Below, piece by piece: positions 1-6,329 of a stretch of DNA of 13,570 nt. The DNA lies in contig JAKAGH010000045.1 of the NCBI GenBank assembly GCA_021817645.1, positions 1 to 13,570 of the forward strand, given 5' to 3'. The stretch's first letter is position 1. Every line of letters begins with the position of its first letter. Under the pieces are notes generated by a model. That model had not been told where the DNA came from. It ran no database searches and was given only the letters and a program-made list of their open reading frames with translations. Position numbers and translations under genes: made by a program. This stretch comes from Deltaproteobacteria bacterium (GTDB lineage Bacteria > Desulfobacterota > Desulfobaccia > Desulfobaccales > 0-14-0-80-60-11).

Positions 1-1269
1 CAGGTGAGACCGGTGGCCAACGTGAGGCAGGCTCAAGCCAATTTAGGCAAACCCAATATCATCCCCGCGCCCAAAAACGCACCCCCATTGACGGCCCAAA
101 TCCCCAAGGCCACGGCGGCCGCGCCGCCCACCAAGGGGGCCGTGGGTGCGGCTTTGCCCACCAAGGCGGTCAAACCGCTGACACCGGCCCAACAGGCGCA
201 GGTGCAAAAGCTGCCGCCGAATAAACAAATTGCGCCCGTGGCTGCGCCCCTGGCTGGCAAGGCCACCCCTCCCTCGGCACTCAAACCGGGGGCAACTCCG
301 ACCGTGCCAGGCGCCAAGCCGGGAATGCCGCCAACAACTCCAGGTGCGAAACCGGGGGTTCCGGGGGCAGCCCCCACCACTCCGGGGGCTAAACCGGGTG
401 TTGCTCCGACGGCTCCCGGAGCCAAGCCGGGTGTTATTCCGACCACCCCCGGAGCTAAGCCGGGTGTGACTCCCACTACTCCGGGTGTTGCCCCGACCAC
501 TCCGGGCGCCAAGCCGGGAGTGACGCCGACAACTCCTGGGGCTAAGCCGGGCGTAACTCCGCCTACCACCAAACCCGGAGCGACTCCGGCGACTCCGGCG
601 ACTCCTACTAAACCTGGAGCAATCCCGGCTAAGCCGGCGACCCCGCCGACTCCCGCTAAACCCGGGGTAACTCCGCCGACTACTAAGCCGGGATATACAC
701 CCTCGACTCCGCCAGGCGGCCGTCCGCCCGCGGGGACTTTCCAACCCAGCAAGCCCGGAGGGACCACACCTCCGTCCACGTACAAGCCGGGAGGCACTCC
801 TTCGCCTACCTACAAGCCGCCCTCTTCACCGCCGTCGACTTATAAGCCGCCATCAGCGCCACCGTCGACTACATACAAGCCGCCGTCCCAACCGCCTTCC
901 AGTTATAAACCGCCCACCTCCGGGCCGGGTTATCAAAGGCCGGGGACCGCGCCGTCCACTCAGTCCCGACCGAGCGTGACTCCACCATCGGCGCCTCCCC
1001 GGACTGCGCCTACACCGTCATATCAGCCGCGGCCGCAACCACAAGTCCAGCAGCCGCGGCCACAAGTCCAGCAACCGCGGCCGCAAGTACAGCAACCGCG
1101 GCCGCAGCCACAAATGCAGCAACCCAGGCCGCAAGTACAGCAGCCGCGGCCACAACCTGCGCCACAGCGGGTAGCACCGCAGCCGCAACCCAGGCCGCAG
1201 CCGCAACCGCAGCAAAAACCGCAGCAACCGCAACAACAGCACCAGCAGAAAAAACCTGGCCAGCCGTAA
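1..1269 (+). CDS. Proline-rich low-complexity repeat protein (5' end possibly outside window)
   Basis: I do not recognise a family. The frame is open from base 1, with a GTG at 4 that lacks a visible ribosome binding site, so the true start may lie upstream. Numbered from that GTG, the 421 residues are almost all Pro, Thr, Lys, Gly, Ala, Ser and Gln. Three zones are visible: residues about 95-235 with seven copies of PGAKPG inside a roughly 10-residue unit (PTTPGAKPGV); residues about 245-310 with repeated YKPPS-type units; and residues about 340-421 with QVQQPRPQ-type Gln/Pro repeats, ending in a basic tail. There is no signal peptide, membrane segment or catalytic domain in the visible part. 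Such tails often extend envelope or stress-sensing proteins, but that is only inference. Long open frames on the opposite strand are by-products of the GC-rich repeats. A strong terminator follows. Confidence 0.65.
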   Translation, partial: QVRPVANVRQAQANLGKPNIIPAPKNAPPLTAQIPKATAAAPPTKGAVGAALPTKAVKPLTPAQQAQVQKLPPNKQIAPVAAPLAGKATPPSALKPGATPTVPGAKPGMPPTTPGAKPGVPGAAPTTPGAKPGVAPTAPGAKPGVIPTTPGAKPGVTPTTPGVAPTTPGAKPGVTPTTPGAKPGVTPPTTKPGATPATPATPTKPGAIPAKPATPPTPAKPGVTPPTTKPGYTPSTPPGGRPPAGTFQPSKPGGTTPPSTYKPGGTPSPTYKPPSSPPSTYKPPSAPPSTTYKPPSQPPSSYKPPTSGPGYQRPGTAPSTQSRPSVTPPSAPPRTAPTPSYQPRPQPQVQQPRPQVQQPRPQVQQPRPQPQMQQPRPQVQQPRPQPAPQRVAPQPQPRPQPQPQQKPQQPQQQHQQKKPGQP

Positions 1270-1299
1270 GCGCTGCTCGCTTAGTCTGACCTGACCTTA

Positions 1300-1342
1300 C
1301 CCGGGTTTCCCTCCTCAGGGGGTGGAAACCCGGCCTTTTTTC
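1300..1342 (+). terminator. Rho-independent terminator after the proline-rich gene
   Basis: A perfect 10-bp stem pairs 1301-1310 (ccgggtttcc) with 1324-1333 (ggaaacccgg) around a 13-nt loop. It is followed by a T-rich run at 1336-1341. It begins about 30 nt after the TAA of the upstream gene and separates it from the enolase unit. Confidence 0.9.
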
Positions 1343-1361
1343 TGCTATAAGCGTGGAAAAC

Positions 1362-1532
1362 AGTTTTTAGTTTTAAGTTTTTGGTTTTTGGTTAAATTAT
1401 CTCTTAATATCAATAAGTTTCAAAATTAGAACTCGTATTTATAAACCAAGAATGTGGATTAATTCTTCCAGATAATAAAAATCCTTAACTTAATAACCGG
1501 AAACTAAAAACTTAAAACTAAAAACTAAAAAC
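1362..1532. repeat. AT-rich island bounded by inverted 7-nt-periodic repeats (agttttt units)
   Basis: The left arm (1362-1396) reads as heptads agttttt, agtttta, agttttt, ggttttt. The right arm (1494-1532) is the reverse complement of a similar run. Bases 1362-1382 and 1506-1526 are perfect 21-bp inverted copies; extended to 1387 and 1501 there is one mismatch. About 110 bp of unusually AT-rich DNA lie between them. The right arm stops about 10 bp before the enolase ribosome binding site. It is one of three heptad elements in the window. Confidence 0.75.
1418..1445 (+). promoter_or_regulatory. Possible enolase promoter
   Basis: TATAAA at 1440-1445 is a fair -10, with a weak -35 (tttcaa, 1418-1423) 16 bp upstream. 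It sits in the AT-rich island between the terminator and enolase, where a promoter is expected. The AT richness makes chance matches likely. Confidence 0.25.
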
Positions 1533-1549
1533 CGTATTTAGGAGGGGAT

Positions 1550-2842
1550 ATGGCGACCATCGACGCAATTAACGCCTGGGAGATCCTGGATTCCCGGGGC
1601 CAGCCCACGGTGCTGGCTAATGTGCAATTGAATAACGGCATCCGCACGGTGGCCGCAGTGCCTTCCGGCGCTTCCACCGGGGAACATGAGGCCCTGGAAC
1701 TGCGGGATGGGGACAGCAGCCGTTATCAGGGGAAAGGCGTGCTCAAGGCGGTGAGCCATATCCGGGAAATTATCGCCCCCGCACTCAAAGGTCAGAATCC
1801 CCTGGAGCAGGGCCTGATCGACCGGCAACTCTGCGCCCTGGACGGCACTCCCAATAAGGGCCGCCTGGGGGCCAACGCTATTTTAGCCGTATCCATGGCC
1901 GTGGCCCGGGCCGGAGCCACGCTTTCCGGCCTGCCCCTTTACCGTTATCTGGGAGGCACCGGGGCTGACATCCTGCCCATGCCCATGCTGAACATCGTTA
2001 ACGGCGGGGCCCATGCCACCAATAATCTGGATATCCAGGAATTCATGATCATGCCGGTGGGCGGTCCCACCTTCGCCGAGGCCCTGCGGATGGCCGCCGA
2101 GATCTTCCAGACCCTGAAGAAGGTGCTCTCTTCCCGGGGTCTGGCCACCGGGGTGGGTGATGAAGGGGGCTTCTCCCCTAACCTCCCGTCCCACGAAGCC
2201 GCTCTGGACCTCATCGTGGAAGCCATTGAGAAGGCCGGCTACCGGCCGGGAGCGGATGTGGTCCTGTCTCTTGATCCCGCGGCCTCCGAATTCTTCGATG
2301 ACTCGACCGGCGAGTATGTCTTCAAAAAAGGCGACGGTTCCCGGCGCTCTGCCGCGGCCATGACCGATTACTACCAATCCCTGATCTCCCGCTATCCCAT
2401 TGTCTCCATCGAAGACGGCCTGGCGGAAAACGACTGGGACGGCTGGCAGCACCTGACCCGGACCCTGGGAGACCGGTTGCAGTTGGTGGGGGATGATATT
2501 TTTGTCACCAACATTCAATACCTGAAAAAGGGTATCGACTTGGGCGCGGCCAACGCCATCCTCATCAAACTCAACCAGATCGGCACGGTTACCGAAACCA
2601 TGGCCGCCATCAACCTGGCCCGCACCCACGGCTATCGCTCGGTCATCTCCCACCGCTCCGGAGAGACCGAGGACACCTTCATTGCCGACTTGGCGGTGGC
2701 CACCGGGGTGGGCCAGATCAAAACCGGGTCCGCGTCCCGCTCGGAGCGCATCGCTAAATACAACCGCCTGCTCCTCATCGAGGCGGACCTGGGTCCCGCG
2801 GCCCGGTTCCGGGAAGACCGTTTCTGGGAGGCGCGGCGTTAA
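1550..2842 (+). CDS. eno: Enolase (phosphopyruvate hydratase)
   Basis: This is the glycolytic and gluconeogenic enzyme that interconverts 2-phosphoglycerate and phosphoenolpyruvate in the cytoplasm, with Mg2+. At 430 residues it is full length for bacterial enolase. The N-terminal capping domain carries the mobile loop SGASTGEHEA (39-48). The barrel domain shows His155 (NGGAH), Glu164 (DIQEF), the catalytic Glu205 (GVGDEGG), metal ligands Asp242 (LDPAASEF), Glu288 (SIEDG) and Asp315 (VGDD), the catalytic base Lys340 (ILIK), the signature SHRSGETED (367-375) and Lys391. Every expected active-site residue is present, so it should be active. The ATG at 1550 is preceded by ggagggg at 1541-1547. 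It appears to be its own unit: a terminator lies upstream and a 137-bp gap downstream. Confidence 0.98.
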   Translation: MATIDAINAWEILDSRGQPTVLANVQLNNGIRTVAAVPSGASTGEHEALELRDGDSSRYQGKGVLKAVSHIREIIAPALKGQNPLEQGLIDRQLCALDGTPNKGRLGANAILAVSMAVARAGATLSGLPLYRYLGGTGADILPMPMLNIVNGGAHATNNLDIQEFMIMPVGGPTFAEALRMAAEIFQTLKKVLSSRGLATGVGDEGGFSPNLPSHEAALDLIVEAIEKAGYRPGADVVLSLDPAASEFFDDSTGEYVFKKGDGSRRSAAAMTDYYQSLISRYPIVSIEDGLAENDWDGWQHLTRTLGDRLQLVGDDIFVTNIQYLKKGIDLGAANAILIKLNQIGTVTETMAAINLARTHGYRSVISHRSGETEDTFIADLAVATGVGQIKTGSASRSERIAKYNRLLLIEADLGPAARFREDRFWEARR

Positions 2843-2885
2843 GGCTGGCGCCGTCTCACCGGCATCAATAAAGAGCTTACGGGCG

Positions 2886-2929
2886 CCATCGCTGGCGGCA
2901 AAAACTTTGACTTTCGCCGCTATCGATGG
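2886..2929 (+). other. Imperfect hairpin in the eno-pagL gap
   Basis: In the 137-bp gap, ccatcg (2886-2891) pairs with cgatgg (2924-2929). Inside it gcggc (2895-2899) pairs with gccgc (2916-2920), continuing as aaa/ttt with mismatches. No T-run follows, so it is not a classical terminator. It may be an mRNA leader or stabilising structure for the next gene; no function can be assigned. Confidence 0.35.
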
Positions 2930-2979
2930 TACTCTGCTCGCAGTTTTCAAAATGCCTGAACGTTGCATAAGGGGGGGGA

Positions 2980-3552
2980 ATGATGCTGCGCGCAGGGAGA
3001 AAGTGGTGTGCCGCGCTGTTGGTGGCAGTGTTCCTGGCACTGCCGGGGGGAGCCTGGGGCGCGAATTTCGCCTATGGCAATTATGAGGCGGGATTGCGTC
3101 TTGGCTATGGTAAAAATACCAAAAATGCCTCAGTCCATCTCTACAGCCTGCTGCCCCATTGGGGCATTTTCCTGATCAAGCCCGGCCAAAGATATGGGGT
3201 GGGTCTCTCCTTTGTCGTGGAAGGCATCTTCAGTGTCGCCGACGCGGAAAGCACCGGCTTCGAACTGGGATTTACCCCCATGCTGAAGCTCAGACTGCCC
3301 CTGGGAGGAGCGATGTCGTTCTTTGTCGAGGGAGGCGCGGGCATGATCACCGAGAGCTTCGACAGCCCGGCCATTGCCCATGCCTTCAATTTTACCCCCC
3401 AGGTGGGGGGAGGCATAGATATCGCCTTAATGCCCCAGTTGGCCTTTACCGCGGCCTATCGCTTCCGCCATTCCTCCAATGCCGGTCTCTATAAGGAAAA
3501 CCCTGCCTTTAACGTCAACTACGTCCACGCCGGCTTGACCTATTTCTATTAA
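2980..3552 (+). CDS. PagL-like outer-membrane lipid A 3-O-deacylase (acyloxyacyl hydrolase family)
   Basis: This is a secreted outer-membrane beta-barrel predicted to remove an acyl chain from lipid A. Residues 1-27 form a signal peptide: basic start, hydrophobic core LLVAVFLAL, likely cleavage after AWG. The mature protein alternates aromatic and glycine-rich strands and ends in YFY, typical of outer-membrane barrels. The key motif is at 162-178: RHSSNAGL followed by NPAFN. His164 and Ser166 match the HxS catalytic pair of PagL (His126/Ser128). By spacing, the position of PagL Glu140 is Asn178, so the third catalytic residue is unsure; the related PF09411 family is variable here. At 190 residues the length fits. 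Two adjacent ATGs (2980, 2983) follow an eight-G run. A strong terminator ends the gene. Confidence 0.8.
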   Translation: MMLRAGRKWCAALLVAVFLALPGGAWGANFAYGNYEAGLRLGYGKNTKNASVHLYSLLPHWGIFLIKPGQRYGVGLSFVVEGIFSVADAESTGFELGFTPMLKLRLPLGGAMSFFVEGGAGMITESFDSPAIAHAFNFTPQVGGGIDIALMPQLAFTAAYRFRHSSNAGLYKENPAFNVNYVHAGLTYFY

Positions 3553-3584
3553 TAGCCCGGCCGGGCGCTGACCCGGATTGCGCC

Positions 3585-3620
3585 GCCGCCCCTCCTGGCC
3601 AAGAGGGGCGGCTTTTTTTT
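3585..3620 (+). terminator. Rho-independent terminator after the PagL-like gene
   Basis: A perfect 10-bp stem pairs gccgcccctc (3585-3594) with gaggggcggc (3603-3612) around an 8-nt loop, followed by eight T (3613-3620). It isolates the deacylase gene from the perR promoter just downstream. Confidence 0.95.
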
Positions 3621-3641
3621 CGGCCTTTTTTTTTCCTTCCC

Positions 3642-3666
3642 TTGACAATCCAGTAATCGTTATTAC
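3642..3666 (+). promoter_or_regulatory. perR promoter with predicted PerR operator
   Basis: TTGACA at 3642-3647 is a consensus -35. Downstream, gtaat-cgtt-attac (3653-3666) is a perfect inverted repeat with 5-bp arms, rich in A/T like PerR boxes. It overlaps the expected spacer and -10 region, where binding would block RNA polymerase. No good -10 can be fixed with certainty. Autoregulation by PerR is common in its family; here it is inferred from position. Confidence 0.55.
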
Positions 3667-3679
3667 CTGATATCCAACA

Positions 3680-4111
3680 ATGGAATCCTCCATGGAAAAA
3701 TTGCGGGCCCGGCGGCTGGCCGTTACTCCCCAGCGCCTGGCAGTCCTGGCCGTATTACAGGACCTCCCGGATCACCCCACCGCGGAAAAGATCTATCAGG
3801 AGGTGCGCCGCCAGATACCGGCCATTTCCTTCAACACGGTTTATAAGACCCTGGAGGTCTTCTGCCAGAAGGGCCTGGTCACCAAGGTCAACCCTTTGCA
3901 TGAGATGGCCCGCTACGACAAGACTACTGAGGAACATGCGCATCTCATCTGCCGGGTCTGCCACCGGATCATCGACCTGGACTGGCAGCCGCTGGCGCTA
4001 AATTCTTTTACGCCGGAGATGCTCCACGGCTTTCTGCCGGAACAACAGCGCCTGACCGTTTGGGGCCTCTGCCGTGACTGTCAGGAGAGACAAACTGAAA
4101 CGGAGGGATAA
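3680..4111 (+). CDS. perR: PerR-type peroxide-sensing repressor (Fur family)
   Basis: This is a cytoplasmic metal-dependent repressor that loses DNA binding when peroxide oxidises its metal-binding histidines. It has 143 residues. The N-terminal winged helix contains a recognition helix around SFNTVYKTLEVF (50-61), and the C-terminal half is the dimerisation and metal domain. Two structural zinc CxxC pairs lie at 91/94 and 131/134. His32, Asp80, His86, His88 and Asp99 match the five regulatory ligands of Bacillus subtilis PerR (37, 85, 91, 93, 104) with a constant offset of 5. The Asp at the last site favours PerR over Fur. It heads an operon of peroxide-reducing proteins, which agrees. The start is uncertain: neither ATG 3680 nor ATG 3692 has a clear ribosome binding site, and the leader would be very short. 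The stop abuts the next ATG. Confidence 0.92.
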   Translation: MESSMEKLRARRLAVTPQRLAVLAVLQDLPDHPTAEKIYQEVRRQIPAISFNTVYKTLEVFCQKGLVTKVNPLHEMARYDKTTEEHAHLICRVCHRIIDLDWQPLALNSFTPEMLHGFLPEQQRLTVWGLCRDCQERQTETEG

Positions 4112-4237
4112 ATGCCTATTGCAGTGGGACAGACCTATGTCTGCAAGATTTGCGGCAACAAAGTGAAGGTATTGGAGGCGGGCGGCGGCGCGTTGGTCTG
4201 CTGCGGCGTGCCCATGAAACTGGTGGACAGCAAATAA
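4112..4237 (+). CDS. Desulforedoxin-like small iron protein (desulfoferrodoxin N-terminal domain, Rdl-like)
   Basis: This is a 41-residue protein with four cysteines: Cys11 and Cys14 (CKICG), then adjacent Cys30-Cys31 (VCCG). That is the pattern of desulforedoxin and the N-terminal domain of desulfoferrodoxin, which bind one Fe(Cys)4 centre and carry electrons. It lacks the C-terminal superoxide-reductase domain of desulfoferrodoxin and is complete at this length. The ATG at 4112 directly follows the perR stop (TAA 4109-4111), with cggaggg at 4101-4107 as its ribosome binding site, so translation is probably coupled. Rubrerythrin follows 17 nt later. A small rubredoxin-like gene also accompanies rubrerythrin in Desulfovibrio; a role as electron donor to the two rubrerythrins is inferred from context. 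Confidence 0.9.
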   Translation: MPIAVGQTYVCKICGNKVKVLEAGGGALVCCGVPMKLVDSK

Positions 4238-4254
4238 CTCAAAGGAGAATGATA

Positions 4255-4749
4255 ATGGATAAAAGCGTAGAGAATCTCAAGGAAGCCTTTGCCGGAGAAT
4301 CCCAGGCCAACCGCCGTTACCTGGCCTTTGCCCAAAAAGCGGAGCAGGAAGGCTACCCCCAAATCGCCCGGTTATTCAGGGCTGCGGCCGCTGCGGAAAC
4401 CGTCCACGCCCACAACCACTTGAAGGTCTTGAAGGGCGTCAGAGCCACCGCGGATAATCTCCAGGAAGCCATTGACGGCGAGACTTCGGAATTCCGGGAG
4501 ATGTATCCCCGGATGATCGCCGCGGCCCAGGCCGAAGGGAACAAAGAAGCGGAGCGCACCTTCACCTTTGCCAACGAAGTGGAAAAAACCCACGCCGCCC
4601 TCTTCCAGAAGGCCCTGAAAAACCTGGGGGACAAGAAAATGGTGGAGATTTACGTCTGTTCCATCTGCGGCCATACCGTGGAAGGGGAACCGCCGGATTC
4701 CTGCCCTGTGTGCAAAGCGGTGAAGAAGTTTTTTAACCGCATCGATTAA
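4255..4749 (+). CDS. rbr: Rubrerythrin (non-haem di-iron peroxidase)
   Basis: This cytoplasmic enzyme of anaerobes reduces hydrogen peroxide to water. The 164 residues form an N-terminal four-helix ferritin-like domain and a C-terminal rubredoxin domain. Di-iron ligand candidates are Glu15 (AGESQANRRY), Glu48 with His51 (ETVH), Glu76/Glu79, and Glu110 with His113 (EKTH). The rubredoxin Fe(Cys)4 site is Cys135/Cys138 (CSICGH) and Cys150/Cys153 (CPVC). No key residue is missing and the length is typical. The ATG at 4255 is chosen because aaaggag at 4241-4247 sits at good spacing; an in-frame ATG at 4249 is too close. It is third in the perR operon, so peroxide induction through PerR is expected. 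Confidence 0.97.
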   Translation: MDKSVENLKEAFAGESQANRRYLAFAQKAEQEGYPQIARLFRAAAAAETVHAHNHLKVLKGVRATADNLQEAIDGETSEFREMYPRMIAAAQAEGNKEAERTFTFANEVEKTHAALFQKALKNLGDKKMVEIYVCSICGHTVEGEPPDSCPVCKAVKKFFNRID

Positions 4750-4776
4750 TCGACCTTAAAATTGAGGGAGCTGAAA

Positions 4777-5298
4777 ATGCAACTCTACCGTTGTCAGATT
4801 TGCGGCGATCCTTACCTGGGCACCGCTCCCCCCACCAACTGCCCTTTCTGCGGCGCACCGGAAAAATATATCGTCCTCGCTGGGGAATACCAGGATCGGA
4901 ACCACATTCCCAACCTCAGCGCCCGTTCCCGGGAAAACCTGGTGAAGGCCCTGGACCTGGAGGTCAACAATGCCGGGTTCTATATGTGCGCCTCCAACTG
5001 TGCGCCGGACCCGGTGGCCCAGGCCATGTTCAAAGCCTTGTCTAAGATCGAAGCGGAGCACGCCTCCACGATCTGCAAGATCCTCAAGGTCCCGAAACCG
5101 GAGATCAAACCGGATACCCACGCCTGCCAGAAAGACCCTTTGGCCAACTTCGCCGCGGCCCACGAACGGGAAAAACGCGCCGCGGCCTTTTACAGCCAAT
5201 CCGCCCAGGAAGCCATGGAGCCCCGGGTGCAACAGGTCTTCACCGCATTGACGGAAATCGAAACCGACCACATCCATATTGCGGAAGAGTGGAAGTGA
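4777..5298 (+). CDS. Reverse rubrerythrin (N-terminal rubredoxin, C-terminal ferritin-like domain)
   Basis: This is a 173-residue protein with the domain order opposite to classical rubrerythrin. The rubredoxin-like Cys pairs come first, Cys6/Cys9 (CQICG) and Cys22/Cys25 (CPFCG). A four-helix ferritin-like domain follows from about residue 52, with Glu62, Glu92xxHis95, Glu130 and Glu162xxHis165 as likely di-iron ligands. Reverse rubrerythrins studied in clostridia reduce peroxide and oxygen; a similar role here is inferred. The ATG at 4777 has gagggag at 4764-4770, so the in-frame TTG at 4762 is rejected. The gene lies 27 nt after rubrerythrin and ends the peroxide operon. A heptad-repeat hairpin follows within 5 nt of its stop. 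It is clearly not a recent tandem copy of rbr, given the swapped domains. Confidence 0.92.
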   Translation: MQLYRCQICGDPYLGTAPPTNCPFCGAPEKYIVLAGEYQDRNHIPNLSARSRENLVKALDLEVNNAGFYMCASNCAPDPVAQAMFKALSKIEAEHASTICKILKVPKPEIKPDTHACQKDPLANFAAAHEREKRAAAFYSQSAQEAMEPRVQQVFTALTEIETDHIHIAEEWK

Positions 5299-5301
5299 GG
5301 T

Positions 5302-5380
5302 AGTGATCAGTGATCAGTAACCAGCAAAAAACTACTGAATTACCGAGAACTGATCACTTGATCACTGATTACTGATCACT
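5302..5380. repeat. Heptad inverted-repeat element (agtgatc units) between convergent genes
   Basis: The left side reads agtgatc, agtgatc, agtaacc (5302-5322). The right side (5350-5380) is the inverse of the same units. Bases 5309-5320 and 5369-5380 are perfect 12-bp inverted copies. 5302-5317 can also pair with 5350-5366 with one bulge. Every unit contains the palindrome TGATCA or a close variant. It could form a large hairpin acting as a bidirectional terminator for the reverse rubrerythrin and rnc transcripts, although no long T-run is seen. Its right arm includes the rnc stop codon (5376-5378). Confidence 0.8.
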
Positions 5381-6122
5381 GCTCTTCCCCTTCCAACCTT
5401 TCCAACGCTAAGCGGGCGGCCATTTGGGCCGCCTGTTTTTTGCTGGGGCCGTCGCCCTGGGCCAGGGGTTCGGGACCCAGCCGCACCTCCACCCGGAAGC
5501 GCCGGTGGTGGCTGGGGCCGCTTTCTTCCAGGAGGTGGTAGGAGGGGGAGAGCTTGTAGCGGGCCTGGGTGAGTTCCTGGAGTGCGGTTTTAAAATCCTG
5601 CCAGGAGAGGCGGGCTTGGGTTTCCAGCAGGGGGACGAAAAGGCGATGGATCAGAGTTTGCGCGGCTTTCAAGCCCCCATCCAAAAAACAGGCGGCCAGC
5701 ACCGCCTCCAGGGCATCCGCCAGGAGCGACGGCTTGTCCCGGCCGGCCTGGCTCTCTTCCCCCCGGCCCAGGAGGAGGTGGGGGCCCAGATCCAGTTGCC
5801 GGGTCAGCGCCGCCAACTGCCGGGCATTCACCAGGGCGGCCCGTTTGCGGGACAACTCCCCTTCGGAACTCCGGGGAAAGGAGGCCAGGAGCAGGTCGCT
5901 GATGACCAGGGCCAGGACCGCGTCCCCCAGGAACTCCAACTGCTCGTTGCTGGGGCCGGACTCGGGCCGCTCATGGGCGTAGGAGCTATGGCGCAGGGCC
6001 TGATCCAGGAGGCCCAGGTCCTTAAAGCGGTATCCCAGCCGCCGGGCCAGGCCCTGGAGCTCTTTCTGCCGCTCCGGAGATAACTCCGGGTCTGGCTGGT
6101 TGATATCTGGTTTATCCTCCAC
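5376..6122 (-). CDS. rnc: Ribonuclease III
   Basis: This double-strand-specific endoribonuclease processes rRNA precursors and structured mRNAs with Mg2+. From the GTG at 6122 it has 248 residues, slightly longer than E. coli (226). The RNase III domain (about 22-165) carries the signature NEQLEFLGDAV (59-69). Catalytic or metal ligands matching E. coli Glu38, Glu41, Asp45, Glu65, Asp114 and Glu117 are Glu60, Glu63, Asp67, Glu87, Asp136 and Glu139. The dsRNA-binding domain (about 174-244) ends with GPSKKQAAQMAA. The frame stays open to 6356, but that extension translates repeat DNA and has no RNase III similarity. The GTG at 6122 has aggaag about 5 nt upstream, so it is preferred. The stop codon lies inside a heptad repeat. 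The gene is convergent with the perR operon and divergent from fur. Confidence 0.95.
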   Translation of the reverse strand: MEDKPDINQPDPELSPERQKELQGLARRLGYRFKDLGLLDQALRHSSYAHERPESGPSNEQLEFLGDAVLALVISDLLLASFPRSSEGELSRKRAALVNARQLAALTRQLDLGPHLLLGRGEESQAGRDKPSLLADALEAVLAACFLDGGLKAAQTLIHRLFVPLLETQARLSWQDFKTALQELTQARYKLSPSYHLLEESGPSHHRRFRVEVRLGPEPLAQGDGPSKKQAAQMAARLALERLEGEEQ

Positions 6123-6145
6123 TTTTCTTCCTGTTATAAAAAGAT

Positions 6146-6190
6146 TGACCTCACGCAAAGACGCCAAGGCGCAAAGCAAGACGCAAAAAA
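6146..6190. repeat. Intergenic repeat containing cgcaaagacgccaaggcgcaaag
   Basis: The run tcacgcaaagacgccaagg, continuing as cgcaaagcaagacgcaaaa, is a quasi-periodic word series (cgcaaag, acgccaagg, cgcaaag, acgcaaa). Very similar runs are, from general knowledge, scattered between genes of many uncultured and environmental bacteria. No coding or regulatory role is evident here. Confidence 0.5.
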
Positions 6191-6212
6191 ACTGAGAGCA
6201 AAGGACCTGGTG

Positions 6213-6233
6213 GCACAGGCGTCCCGCCTGTGC
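6213..6233. repeat. REP-like GC-rich palindrome
   Basis: gcacaggcg (6213-6221) and cgcctgtgc (6225-6233) are perfect 9-bp inverted copies around tcc. The compact GC-rich hairpin resembles REP/PU-type intergenic palindromes. A neighbouring gcgagacgcccacc stretch may be part of the same unit. Confidence 0.6.
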
Positions 6234-6266
6234 GCCAGAGGGGGGCGAGACGCCCACCCCTCCCAA

Positions 6267-6293
6267 CTTGAGGTCACAGATTGTGACCTCAAG
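6267..6293. repeat. Perfect palindrome, cttgaggtcaca arms
   Basis: Perfect 12-bp arms, cttgaggtcaca (6267-6278) and tgtgacctcaag (6282-6293), with a gat spacer. It shares its core, tcaca-N3-tgtga, with the palindrome at 6330-6358, indicating one repeat family. Confidence 0.85.
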
Positions 6294-6329
6294 ATTGCCG
6301 ATTTCCTTAGGATTGAAGCGACCATCAGA

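Noticed and set aside
300..700. CRISPR or other direct repeat array in the proline-rich gene
   Set aside because: The repeats are short, degenerate and in frame with the protein; there are no spacers of constant length.
33..797. Long minus-strand open frames opposite the proline-rich gene
   Set aside because: They mirror the GC-rich repeat frame, giving Gly/Val/Ala/Pro repeats, and have no ribosome binding site or recognisable domain.
1883..3040. A 385-codon minus-strand open frame across enolase
   Set aside because: It overlaps a fully intact enolase with every catalytic residue; the antisense frame is a product of high GC third positions.
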